Notes under the pieces: model-generated
Database searches by the model: none
Told to the model about the DNA's origin: nothing
What the model saw: the letters and a program-made list of their open reading frames with translations, nothing else
Assembly: GCA_021847535.1 (NCBI GenBank)
Contig: JAJZMR010000059.1
Span: 1 to 17,828 of the forward strand
DNA: 17,828 nucleotides
From: a bacterium
GTDB lineage: Bacteria; Babelota; Babeliae; Babelales; Babelaceae
Direction of reading: 5' to 3'
Part shown: one piece after another, positions 7,984 through 15,263 of the stretch
Numbering within the stretch: position 1 is the stretch's first letter
How the letters are laid out: every line of letters begins with the position of its first letter
Position numbers and translations under genes: made by a program

Positions 7984-8004
7984 ATTCTGTTTGTGATTTT
8001 TGCG
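7961..8004. repeat. Imperfect inverted repeat around the start codon of the zinc protein
   Basis: CGCAAAAAT (7961-7969) plus CACAA (7974-7978) pair with TTGTG (7991-7995) and ATTTTTGCG (7996-8004). In minus-strand mRNA the start codon falls in the loop, with four unpaired bases in one arm. It may act on translation or be an operator. Beyond it, 8005-8167 is very AT-rich with no gene visible. Confidence 0.5.
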
Positions 8005-8167
8005 AAATGAGTATATATATTCTATATATTATCATCAAAAAAGAAATATTTAAATTTCATTTTTCTTACTTAAGAGAATATATCTTTTTATCAAAAATAA
8101 CAACAAACAGTTCATATTTAAAAACAAAAATTGCTGTCAATACTTATTCCTACTTTCAAATATTTTT

Positions 8168-9072
8168 TTAAAATAATAAGCTCAAGTTAAGCCAGCAGGC
8201 AAAAATTTGAGTATTTAGCTCTTGTGCACAGCTAATATTAAAACCTGTCCCAATACCACCCGGTTTTTTCAAAAACAAAGTTTTTTTGAACACATAAACA
8301 TAATTTGCATAAAAGCTATTTCTTATAAGATTTGGGGTGTTTATCTTTTGTGTTGGTAAAAGCGCTGCTTGATTGGTAAAAAAGGTTGCGTTATACCCCA
8401 TTTCAATAATGTTAAGCGCATGACGCTATTGCGCAATCAGAAAAATATCAGTTAAATTTCCTGGTTGAATGCAAGAACCACACGGTAAAATGGGGAGCCA
8501 TTTCCGGTCAAAAAAAATGAACAGCCCGAACTTGTAGTATACCATTCAATGCCTGTTTTAAGCTTCTTATGAAACTGTAAGAAAGTTCTGCTCCAGCCCC
8601 GAGGCCAAAAAACGGGTACCAACTAATGGATCAAAATTTTCTTGGGCTGTTACCTGCCACTGCGTAGGGAATCCCGTGATGCCGTAAAGCGCAATTTGCC
8701 CCGTTTCATCGTGAAACAAAAAATTTTTTCCCCCTGCAACCACAATATCATCAAGCCCTGTTCGACTGATATTAAAATTCTGTGTCCCACGTATCTTGTC
8801 CTTTTGATGCTCAATCCCTGTGGTAAATTCCAGCCACCAGTAATGTGGTGCGAAAAAGCGCGCATTAAAAATGGCCCCTGCAAGGAAAGGTTCTTTCATA
8901 AACATTTTGTTCTGTTAATGGCACCGTGATATGGCGTGAGCGGCCATAAACAATTGGAAGCCCAGTAAGGAGCCAAAAATTTTTTTTGTTTTGGACAATC
9001 GGTGCAACCGCAAGTTACATAAGTATTGATATGAGCCTCGGGCGAACTGCATTCTTGCAATAAAAATTGGGA
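8168..9072 (-). pseudogene. Decayed outer-membrane beta-barrel protein gene
   Basis: No single frame is open, but successive frames give one coherent product. From the right: a Cys-rich start (HINTYVTCGCTDCPKQ), then LLTGLPIVYGRSRHITVPL in another frame, then a long stretch (8567-8905) with FAPHYWWLEFTTGIEH and GQIALYGITGFPTQW, then FFGLGAGAELSYSF, then LKTGIEWYTTSS to VVLAFNQEI and a stop, and a last piece (8168-8401) ending IFACWLNLSLLF. Alternating aromatic and polar residues, glycine turns and a terminal phenylalanine after a beta strand are typical of outer-membrane barrels. At least four frame changes and two stops interrupt it, some at A/T homopolymers. No signal peptide remains, so the 5' end is probably lost. 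The family is not identified. Confidence 0.62.
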
Positions 9073-9078
9073 ATCAAT

Positions 9079-10707
9079 TTATGATACTTGTATATCCTGC
9101 TTTATCTGAGCACATAATGCGTCACGCGCAGCGATATATTTTTTTAATTTTTCCTTATCAGCTGCATTAAATTGATAAATACGTGGCCCATTATGTGGGT
9201 CAAGTGCATATTCAATGGTAAGGGGCAATGTATATACAAGAAAATCTGATATTTTTACATAGGCTGGAAATTCTGGAAAAGGTTTTGCAAAAAGCGCAGG
9301 ATTTGCAATCATGGTATCAATAACCCTTTGGGCATCGCTGATAGAAGTTCCATCAATCAACGTTACATCTCTGAGTTGACCGATCCCCGGCCAAACTACA
9401 CGCACCAGCCCCATTTTATCTGCTGGTATAGAGATTAAAAGAAGATTTCCGCAACCTGAATAAGATTCTATTTTTCCATTGCTGACTGTTTTTGCACCCA
9501 CATTGGTGCCTTCATTTGCCTGCTCATGAAGTTTTTTGAGCTCCATTAATTGATCTTTATATTTTTCGTAATACGAAGATATATGCAAGAAGCAAAAAAG
9601 GTTTTCGATCAGATCATCATTTTTGCGAATACTTCTATTGCAATAAAAATATGCCGCGGTACAGTCACCTTCTATATAGGCATTTCCAAATAATGAACCA
9701 TTCATCCACAAGTAATCCCCACGCTCATCGGGAGCTTCATTTTGCTCATTAAATCTGACAAAAGTAAAATCATTACCTACTGTATCATTTTTAACAATGT
9801 TCCATAGCTGTTTATACAAATCAGCATATAAATGGTAGTCCCAGTTTTGTGCATGATAAAAGACATAATTGCCCTTTGCGTGCTCTTGTTGTTCAATGTG
9901 ATGAACTTGGTAAAAAAGTTCTCTAATTTCTGGTTCAAGGTAACCCCATATTCTGTGAGCCTGAGGGGTATCAAAAAGATGCGCTTCTGTTTGAGTGATT
10001 GATTTTCTGTCAAATTGGTATGCCCAAAGTGGATATGGTGATTCTTGTAAAAATCTGAACGACCCCTCATTAAATCCTAATGGAGGAATTGTCCCTTTTT
10101 TCTGAATGACTTGATAACTTTTTTCTTTAAGAATTTCTTGCTTGTCATGCAATGCACATTCATAAACCCGATCCAAAAATGACTTCCCCTCACGATCTTT
10201 CACCGAAACCAAGTCAGACCATACATCTTCATCCTGCATACAAGCCAACAGAGAAGAAAAGAATAATGATTCAGGTTTATTAATAGCCTGAGCCATAATA
10301 AGTAGCCTAAAGTAGGCTTCATCTTGGTAACACTCATCAGAATTACATGCACCTATCCACGATATAAGAACATCTTTAGAAACAAATGTTTCATTAATGA
10401 CGGCGACAATATGCTCATATTGCGCGGGGATCTCATGGGATAGATACATACTGATACACACAACACCACCATTCGCTGCTTTCTCTTCCGGGGTAGATTC
10501 GACCTCAATCATAATATCTTCAAAATTAATAAGAGACATAGCCGCTTTATGAATAGCCATCGCCGACGCTGGGCGTTCCTGTATAAATGCCCTTACAGAT
10601 TCAACGGATATCTGGTTAATATTATTCGTGATATATGATTGCGTTAATGGCGATTCCTGCGCCTGTAGACAAAATGAGAACAAAAGGCTCATGAATATTT
10701 TTTGCAT
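9079..10707 (-). CDS. Secreted protein of unknown function (paralogous family)
   Basis: A 542-residue protein with a clear signal peptide (residues 1-16, hydrophobic core and LQAQ end), so it is exported. I do not recognise a domain. The C-terminal half has a FYHAQNWDYHLY segment (around 275-290), an aromatic-rich middle, and a globular region with GCGNLLLISIPADKMG. The first 160 residues are homologous to the truncated gene at 12508: shared elements include RP-A/D, STPEE/STPQE, INETF, YFR and AIN-P. Thus the family has at least two members here. GAAAGAAG precedes the ATG at a good spacing, and a sigma70-like promoter lies at 10753-10780. A host-directed secreted factor is possible; a vague likeness of YHAQ to the YHG motifs of ADP-ribosyltransferases is too weak to use. 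Confidence 0.78.
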   Translation of the reverse strand: MQKIFMSLLFSFCLQAQESPLTQSYITNNINQISVESVRAFIQERPASAMAIHKAAMSLINFEDIMIEVESTPEEKAANGGVVCISMYLSHEIPAQYEHIVAVINETFVSKDVLISWIGACNSDECYQDEAYFRLLIMAQAINKPESLFFSSLLACMQDEDVWSDLVSVKDREGKSFLDRVYECALHDKQEILKEKSYQVIQKKGTIPPLGFNEGSFRFLQESPYPLWAYQFDRKSITQTEAHLFDTPQAHRIWGYLEPEIRELFYQVHHIEQQEHAKGNYVFYHAQNWDYHLYADLYKQLWNIVKNDTVGNDFTFVRFNEQNEAPDERGDYLWMNGSLFGNAYIEGDCTAAYFYCNRSIRKNDDLIENLFCFLHISSYYEKYKDQLMELKKLHEQANEGTNVGAKTVSNGKIESYSGCGNLLLISIPADKMGLVRVVWPGIGQLRDVTLIDGTSISDAQRVIDTMIANPALFAKPFPEFPAYVKISDFLVYTLPLTIEYALDPHNGPRIYQFNAADKEKLKKYIAARDALCAQIKQDIQVS

Positions 10708-10752
10708 AGCATGCTTCTTTCAATTTTACTATTATTAATGTTGCTTTAATTA

Positions 10753-10780
10753 ATAGTATCATTAAATGTATTTTTGTCAA
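10753..10780 (-). promoter_or_regulatory. Promoter of the 542-residue secreted protein gene
   Basis: TTGACA (10775-10780 on the minus strand), a 16-nt spacer and TACTAT (10753-10758). The -35 region continues as TTGACAAAAAT, the same eleven bases found at the promoter of the truncated paralogue. Confidence 0.5.
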
Positions 10781-10801
10781 AAAGTACTCCGTGACGGGAC
10801 T
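10779..10801 (-). terminator. Short terminator after the GH1 gene, overlapping the next promoter
   Basis: On the minus strand AGT-C-CCG-TCA-CGG-AGT-ACT folds to a small stem with one internal loop and is followed by TTTTT (10779-10783 region). The last T residues are shared with the TTGACA box of the downstream gene. The stem is weak. Confidence 0.3.
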
Positions 10802-10809
10802 CTACTGTC

Positions 10810-12327
10810 CTATGCAGCAACCTTCACATAATCTCTATAAGCATACGCACCTGGGCGCAATACGCGCTCTTTTTTAGTCGGGTCATCACTCAAGGTATCA
10901 ACGGCATAAAGACCAAATTTTTTATTATGTCCCATATTCCATTCAAAATTATCGAGCAAAGACCAATAACAATAGCCGCGAATATCATATCCTTCATCTA
11001 TCGCTTTTTTGACCGCATTACTATAACCGACTATCCATTTTTCGCGACGAGTATCCTGGCCATCGCATATACCATTTTCAGTAATAATGATTGGCAAACG
11101 TAGTTCAGACATCTCTTTGATAGCGTGGTAAATCGACTGTGGTCGAATTGCCCACATTGCCATATCCGTTATTTCTTCTCCATCATGACATTCAGGAGCT
11201 GGCCCAAAGGTCATATCCGCATAAAAATTAAGTCCTATAAAGTCGAGACTTTTTTGGGCACGTGTATCAATAAACTCGACAGGCTTTTGCCCCGGCACAT
11301 CGTACCTAAAGTAACCCGTTTTAAAGAATCGCATAAATATTTCATGGGCAAAGTATTTATTAAAATGATCTGCAAGCTTCTGACTTATCGGATTAAGTAA
11401 ACCGCTCAGCCCAGTCTTCATTTTAGCATTAAAATAGGCTGCCTGATGGATGATACTTATTTGGGCATCTGCACCATGTGGCATTACCTTAAGGGCGTCA
11501 TAGACCTCAATATGGGCTTTAAAAAGATTCCCCAATACTGTACCAGCTAAATGATAATTATGAGCAATGGGCGATAATAGCAAATCGGGCAGAAAGGGGC
11601 GCAGCATGGATGCATAATCTTTTTTACCAGGGGCATGCGTTCCTAAAACGTATCCACACATGCTCACCACCGTCGGTTCATTAATCGTGCACCAATAGGT
11701 AACCTTATGGCCAAAACGTTTAAAGACTTCTTGAGCATACGCAACAAAATGAACGATGTTTTCTTCCTTTTCCCATGCACCATATTTTCCAAACCAATCA
11801 GGATGAACCCAATGGTACAAAGTAACAATAGGCTCAATACCTTGGCGCTTGAGCTCATCAATATACGCATCAAAAAAAGCGAAGGCCTCATCATTCCAAA
11901 CACCCTCATGCGGGTTTAAATCAGTCCAAGGAATCTCAAATCGATAAGCATTGCAGCCTAAATCTTTAATCAACTGAATGTCATCAAACATCCTGTTCCA
12001 ACCATCAGCAGAGATCCCCACCTTTTCACCTCGGTTAATAGGAGAAGTGCGACGAAAGCAGACCGGCGCTCCACTTGCACGTTGACGATCAATAATAAAC
12101 CAGAACTCAGATGCTTCAAATCGAGTCCAATTACTTTCAGGCTTGCCACCCAACCTTTCCCAATAGTTATGGCCACCATTTTGGTAAGCACATGAAGCAA
12201 CACCCTTGAGGAATCCCTTTGGAAAGAGCACGCCTTCATCTTTTTTTTGAAAGAAATCATGATGATCTACGTGGCAAAAATTACTCAAAAATATTAAAGT
12301 AAAAAATAATTTAATTAATTTATTCAT
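10810..12327 (-). CDS. Secreted glycoside hydrolase family 1 (beta-glucosidase-like)
   Basis: A 505-residue GH1 enzyme with a retaining mechanism, hydrolysing beta-glucosides, beta-galactosides or 6-phospho forms. The acid/base E217 is in TINEP (214-218) and the nucleophile E417 in ITENG (415-419). Glycone-site residues are present: Q49 in SCAYQNGG, H172/W173 in YHWVHPDW, and E462/W463 in LLDNFEWNMG. The tryptophan after E462 is the pattern of glucosidases rather than 6-phospho-glycosidases, so unphosphorylated sugar is likely. A hydrophobic N-terminal segment (3-19) precedes the domain and indicates export; there is no proper lipobox. GGGG lies 5 bp before the ATG. The gene sits between two paralogous secreted-protein genes, its own promoter is to the right, and no sugar transporter adjoins it. 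It may act on host glycans or stored sugars. Confidence 0.9.
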   Translation of the reverse strand: MNKLIKLFFTLIFLSNFCHVDHHDFFQKKDEGVLFPKGFLKGVASCAYQNGGHNYWERLGGKPESNWTRFEASEFWFIIDRQRASGAPVCFRRTSPINRGEKVGISADGWNRMFDDIQLIKDLGCNAYRFEIPWTDLNPHEGVWNDEAFAFFDAYIDELKRQGIEPIVTLYHWVHPDWFGKYGAWEKEENIVHFVAYAQEVFKRFGHKVTYWCTINEPTVVSMCGYVLGTHAPGKKDYASMLRPFLPDLLLSPIAHNYHLAGTVLGNLFKAHIEVYDALKVMPHGADAQISIIHQAAYFNAKMKTGLSGLLNPISQKLADHFNKYFAHEIFMRFFKTGYFRYDVPGQKPVEFIDTRAQKSLDFIGLNFYADMTFGPAPECHDGEEITDMAMWAIRPQSIYHAIKEMSELRLPIIITENGICDGQDTRREKWIVGYSNAVKKAIDEGYDIRGYCYWSLLDNFEWNMGHNKKFGLYAVDTLSDDPTKKERVLRPGAYAYRDYVKVAA

Positions 12328-12358
12328 AAAAACCCCATAAAAATAAATATATATAAAG

Positions 12359-12383
12359 ATTATACCATTAAAATTTTATTATA
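12359..12383 (-). promoter_or_regulatory. Two candidate -10 boxes for the GH1 gene
   Basis: Perfect TATAAT hexamers on the minus strand lie at 12359-12364 and 12378-12383, 32 and 51 bp before the GH1 start. Neither has a good -35 box. A small hairpin (CCAGG at 12387-12391, CCTGG at 12402-12406) lies just upstream. Confidence 0.4.
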
Positions 12384-12428
12384 CGACCAGGCAATATCAC
12401 CCCTGGCTTACGCGCAAAGGACATAGGG

Positions 12429-12458
12429 TTGACAAAAATCGCCCCCTGCTAAAATAAT
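12429..12458 (+). promoter_or_regulatory. Promoter of the truncated paralogue
   Basis: TTGACA (12429-12434), an 18-nt spacer and AATAAT (12453-12458), a strong sigma70-like match. TTGACAAAAAT is shared with the promoter of the intact paralogue, suggesting common ancestry or co-regulation. Confidence 0.58.
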
Positions 12459-12507
12459 ACTAATAGAAAAAAATCAATAAAATAATATATGGCCAAGGAT
12501 ATCTCCC

Positions 12508-12996
12508 ATGAAATATTTTCTTTTTTTTGCTCTTATGCAGCTGGCGTGTCATGCTCAGGAACCTCGCCAGACCATAGTCAACCACATTATTGAGCACGTT
12601 CAAGAAATAACACCAGAGATGGCACGATCATTTCTGGCAACCCGGCCTGATACTGCCGTCATGCTGAATGAGGCACTCATGTCACGTGTTGATTATGATG
12701 ATATTCTTGAAGGAAAAGCTTCAACTCCGCAAGAGACTGCTTGTAATAATGGCCAACCGTACACTAAATATTATATGGTGCCCTGCGTACCTGAGCGATA
12801 TCGGCATTTAATGGCCCTTATCAATGAAACATTTGCTCATGCGGATGTTTTTTCAGCTTGGCTTACTCGATTAAAGGCTAATGACTGCTCACGCAACGAA
12901 ACGTATTTTAGAATCTTAATTGCTGGAGAGGCAATCAATGAGCCAATCGTCACGACTCACAATTATAGCTCTGTTAAAACAAAATGGCAGCTTTAA
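12508..12996 (+). pseudogene. Truncated paralogue of the 542-residue secreted protein, cut by IS630
   Basis: A 162-codon reading frame with a signal peptide (residues 1-16, ending CHAQ) and AAGGA upstream. It matches the first 160 residues of the 542-residue protein: an identical INETF, STPQE versus STPEE, YFRIL versus YFRLL, and AINEP versus AINKP. The match stops right after AINEP, near 12950. The last 15 or so residues come from the inserted element. The remaining 380 residues are not found after the insertion, so the gene lost its 3' part as well. With its promoter, start and signal peptide kept, a short secreted N-terminal product could still be made. Confidence 0.82.
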
Positions 12997-13020
12997 GAAT
13001 TTGACATAATCAAGAAAAGT

Positions 13021-13036
13021 GAGGATCATGATCCTC
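13021..13036 (+). promoter_or_regulatory. Perfect palindrome covering the IS630 transposase ribosome site
   Basis: GAGGATCATGATCCTC is a 16-bp perfect palindrome. As RNA it folds into a 6-bp stem with a CATG loop and pairs the GAGG Shine-Dalgarno with CCTC. One candidate ATG (13028) is in the loop region and the other (13037) directly follows the stem. It could limit transposase translation or bind a dimeric repressor. Confidence 0.5.
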
Positions 13037-13678
13037 ATGAAAAAGATTGAAGTAGTAGCTGAAGAAGCTGAAATTTTAAAAGATTATTTTAAGACGTCAA
13101 AAGTGCCATTAATCCGCCACAAGGCTCAAGCAATTATGATGCGATCAGCAGGACTAGAAATAGCTCAGATTGGTTCATTTTTATTTAAATCCGAACGCAG
13201 TATAAGTCGATTGATTGAAGATTTTCATGAAAGACTGATGGCAAGCCTCTTTTGTAGACACCTCAATAATGAAAATGCAAAAAAATTTACTCGTGAACAA
13301 AAAAAAGAAATAAGGGAAGCGCTGCAAAGCCCGCCCTCAAATTATGGGTTACCAAAAGAGTTCTGGAGTGTCCCACAGTTAAAATCGTATATGAAGGCGA
13401 TTTTCGATGTTGTGTTTGAATCAGTACAATCATATCATTTTTTGCTTCAATTTAGTGATTTGAGTTTTAAATATCTCGACACTTTTTCTACTCGCAGAAA
13501 TGACGACCAAATCGAAACAAGAATGCTTGACATCAAGCAAGAAATTGCGCCCTTCTTACAAGATCAAGAATCGGAAGTCTTTACAGCAGATGAAACGCGA
13601 ATGGTGTTAGAAGCATTAACAAGAAGGGCTTGGTTAAAAAAACTCCAGTTCGGAAATTTGAAATATAAAAATAAGTGA
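13037..13678 (+). pseudogene. IS630-family transposase, truncated and fused to the IS982 end
   Basis: The product keeps the N-terminal helix-turn-helix (RHKAQAIMMRSAG, IAQIGSFLFKSERSISRLI), the second winged-helix segment (WSVPQLKSYMKA to LSFKYL) and the start of the DDE domain (FTADETRMVLEALTRRAWL, with the first catalytic Asp). The second and third acidic residues are absent. After RRAWLKK the frame enters the IS982 left end and stops after 11 more residues (LQFGNLKYKNK). It is therefore an inactive chimera of about 213 residues against about 340 for the intact family. The start is uncertain: an ATG at 13028 and a GTG at 13019 are also in frame. Confidence 0.8.
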
Positions 13679-13686
13679 TTTAACAT
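13658..13686 (+). promoter_or_regulatory. IS982 transposase promoter
   Basis: TTGAAA (13658-13663), a 17-nt spacer and TAACAT (13681-13686). The same boxes are unchanged in the second copy (17725-17753). Transcription would begin near 13693, inside the loop of the inverted repeat. Confidence 0.5.
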
Positions 13687-13727
13687 CGCACTAAACCCAA
13701 TAATAAAAAAGGAGAAGCGCGATGTTA
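13681..13727 (+). repeat. Inverted repeat sequestering the IS982 start codon
   Basis: TAACATCGC (13681-13689) is the exact complement of GCGATGTTA (13719-13727); the second arm contains the ATG at 13722. The 29-nt loop holds the GGAG ribosome site. Both arms are identical in the second copy (17748-17756 and 17786-17794), where two substitutions fall in the loop. The left arm overlaps the -10 box. Confidence 0.75.
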
Positions 13728-14173
13728 GTAATTATTTTTTACCAAACTGATGAATTTTGCAAGTTTTTAGAAAAAGAAACGGAATTAAACTTGATTGGTG
13801 AACGCAAAAATGTCGGCAGAAAGAGCCAACTAGAGATCAGCGAGATCATGACCATAATGATTATGTTTCATTATTCAGGTTATCAGTGCTTTAAGTGGTA
13901 CTATATAAACCATGTTTTAAAGTATCAAAGAGCAGATTTTCCAAATTTAGTCGGCTACACACGATTTGTTGAATTGCAACAATATGCCCTGTTACCAATG
14001 ATGCTATTTTTTAAGATGACAATGGCTGGGGAATGCCAGGAATAAGTGTTATAGATTCTATGCCTTTAAGGGTATGTCATATTAAAAGAGAATATTCTCA
14101 TAAGACATTCAAGGGTGTTGCGAAAAAAGGTAAAACTTCAACTGGATGGTTTTTCGGAGTCATCCACCGATAG
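13722..14173 (+). pseudogene. IS982-family transposase, frameshifted and truncated
   Basis: The first frame gives 107 residues starting MLVIIFYQTDEFC with the IS982 N-terminal pattern (EISEIMTIMIMFHYSGYQCFK, YTRFVELQQ). It stops at 14045. A change to the -1 frame near 14039 continues the family sequence: GISVIDSMPLRVCHIKRE, then SHKTFKGVAKKGKTSTGWFFG, ending at a TAG at 14171. The first catalytic Asp (in IDS) is therefore in the shifted frame. The site has no slippery heptamer, so I read it as a mutation, not programmed frameshifting. About half of the usual 290 residues is missing, including the later catalytic acids. Confidence 0.85.
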
Positions 14174-14259
14174 ATCAAATTTCATGCGCATACCAATACC
14201 GTCAACCTCGTCTATGAAGATGATACTATGACGATTCAATCATAATTACAGCCCCCTTA
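14174..14259. other. Gene-free remnant after the insertion elements
   Basis: The frame after the TAG at 14171 stays open for about 23 codons (IKFHAHTNTVNLVYEDDTM and on, stop at 14243-14245). It is not recognisable as IS982, IS630 or the secreted-protein family. It may be the tail of a gene lost in a deletion. Nothing else is seen before the HAD-gene promoter. Confidence 0.3.
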
Positions 14260-14287
14260 TTGCCATTTTCACTCCTTGTGATATAAT
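14260..14287 (+). promoter_or_regulatory. Promoter of the HAD-like gene
   Basis: TTGCCA (14260-14265), a 16-nt spacer and a perfect TATAAT (14282-14287), with TGA before the -10 forming an extended -10. This is the best promoter match in the window. Confidence 0.65.
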
Positions 14288-14330
14288 TACTATTATAAAT
14301 AAATAAAAAATAGCTAAACCAAGGAAAATG

Positions 14331-15260
14331 ATGAAATTCCTATACAACCGTATAAACATAGTTTTTTTAGCAGCTTTGGCGCTTTCTGCCCTTGCTCTAA
14401 CCATATTTTGCAGAACGCCTCTGTCTAAAAAAAGTTTAGATCAGGCTCGAGTTGTACAAAAATCCCATAAGAAACAATTTACCGGCTATAAGGCCGTTAT
14501 TTATGACCTTAATGGGGTTTTGGTAAAAATAAGTAAAATGGGTATGGCGCATGAAATTGGTTTTAAAGACACGATGTTTTATTATCTTTTTGATTGCGAA
14601 AATAAAAATGACCTTCAACAAAAATTATTTGATACACTTGCTGCTCTTGGTGGATATGATCAAGACCCGCATGCACCATGTGGAGAATTAGGCAACCAGA
14701 TGCCTAAGCTCATGTGTGACTGGATGAATGGCCGCATGACAAATCCCCAAGAAGAACTGGTTCACATCAATCAAGGGATCGAGCAGTTAAAACAGGAAGG
14801 GTTTTTTAAAAATAATCGCGAATACCGAGTCATGAAAAATATGATCAATGCACTTTTCCATCCATCAAAACTTAATAAGCATCGCAAGCCGATCAAGCCG
14901 ATGCCCAAGCTTGTTAACCAAATCAATCAAAAGGGCACGTGTACACAATGTGTTCTGTCTAATTGGGATGGTCCATCATTTCAAGATTTTCTTACCACCA
15001 AAACAGGAAAAGCGCTTACTTGCGTCATCGATAAAAAAAATATTGTTATATCAGCCGATATTGCGTGCAATAAACCACACCCTGACGCCTTTTGCCACAT
15101 TATGAAAAGCCTCGACCTTGATGCATGTGAATGTATTTTTATCGATGACCAATATGAAAACGTACAAGCTGCACGCAAACTTGGCATGGTCGGCATTCAG
15201 GTAAAAGATAAAAATTATAAAGCCGTAAAAGAAGAACTTAAACGATTAAAAGTGCTGTAA
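14331..15260 (+). CDS. Membrane-anchored HAD-superfamily hydrolase with DxN motif I
   Basis: A 309-residue haloacid dehalogenase-fold protein. All four motifs are seen: motif I IYDLNGVL (nucleophile D59, with N61 where most phosphatases have Asp), motif II VLSNWDG (S210), motif III CNKPHPDAF (K248) and motif IV IFIDDQYENVQAA (D272, D273). A cap of about 110 residues lies between motifs I and II, as in subclass C1. A hydrophobic segment at about 8-27 would hold it in the inner membrane or act as an uncleaved signal. Two ATGs are adjacent (14328 and 14331); AAGGA at 14321-14325 is better spaced for the second. The Asn change removes the usual acid/base of phosphatases, so it may be a different hydrolase, a slow phosphatase or a binder. 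Its stop is 3 bp from the convergent SOD stop. Confidence 0.85.
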   Translation: MKFLYNRINIVFLAALALSALALTIFCRTPLSKKSLDQARVVQKSHKKQFTGYKAVIYDLNGVLVKISKMGMAHEIGFKDTMFYYLFDCENKNDLQQKLFDTLAALGGYDQDPHAPCGELGNQMPKLMCDWMNGRMTNPQEELVHINQGIEQLKQEGFFKNNREYRVMKNMINALFHPSKLNKHRKPIKPMPKLVNQINQKGTCTQCVLSNWDGPSFQDFLTTKTGKALTCVIDKKNIVISADIACNKPHPDAFCHIMKSLDLDACECIFIDDQYENVQAARKLGMVGIQVKDKNYKAVKEELKRLKVL

Positions 15261-15263
15261 TAA

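Larger units (their letters stand above)
13645..13761 (+). repeat. IS982 left end, copy 1 of a 117-bp direct repeat
   Basis: This matches 17712-17828 over 117 bp without gaps, with four differences, all transitions (13657, 13704, 13711, 13732). It carries the transposase promoter, the start-codon inverted repeat and the first 13 codons. Homology presumably continues past the window edge. Confidence 0.95.
12951..14184 (+). mobile_element. Nested, decayed IS630 and IS982 elements
   Basis: An IS630 element interrupts the paralogue at about 12950, and an IS982 element interrupts the IS630 transposase at about 13645. The left IS982 end is fixed by its repeat at 17712. The right end is uncertain; TCAAATTTC (14175-14183) resembles the inverse of the left end and may be a relic. 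The 3' part of IS630 was not found, which implies a later deletion. Boundaries are approximate. Confidence 0.7.

Noticed and set aside
8642..8929. Plus-strand 95-codon frame in the barrel pseudogene region
   Set aside because: The minus-strand frames form a coherent outer-membrane product; this one does not resemble a protein.
9079..10707. ADP-ribosyltransferase activity for the 542-residue protein
   Set aside because: Only a short YHAQ segment resembles the fold's first motif; no convincing second or third motif was found.
14030..14048. Programmed -1 frameshift in the IS982 transposase
   Set aside because: No slippery heptamer or downstream structure is evident, and the frame ends early again at 14171, so mutation is the simpler reading.
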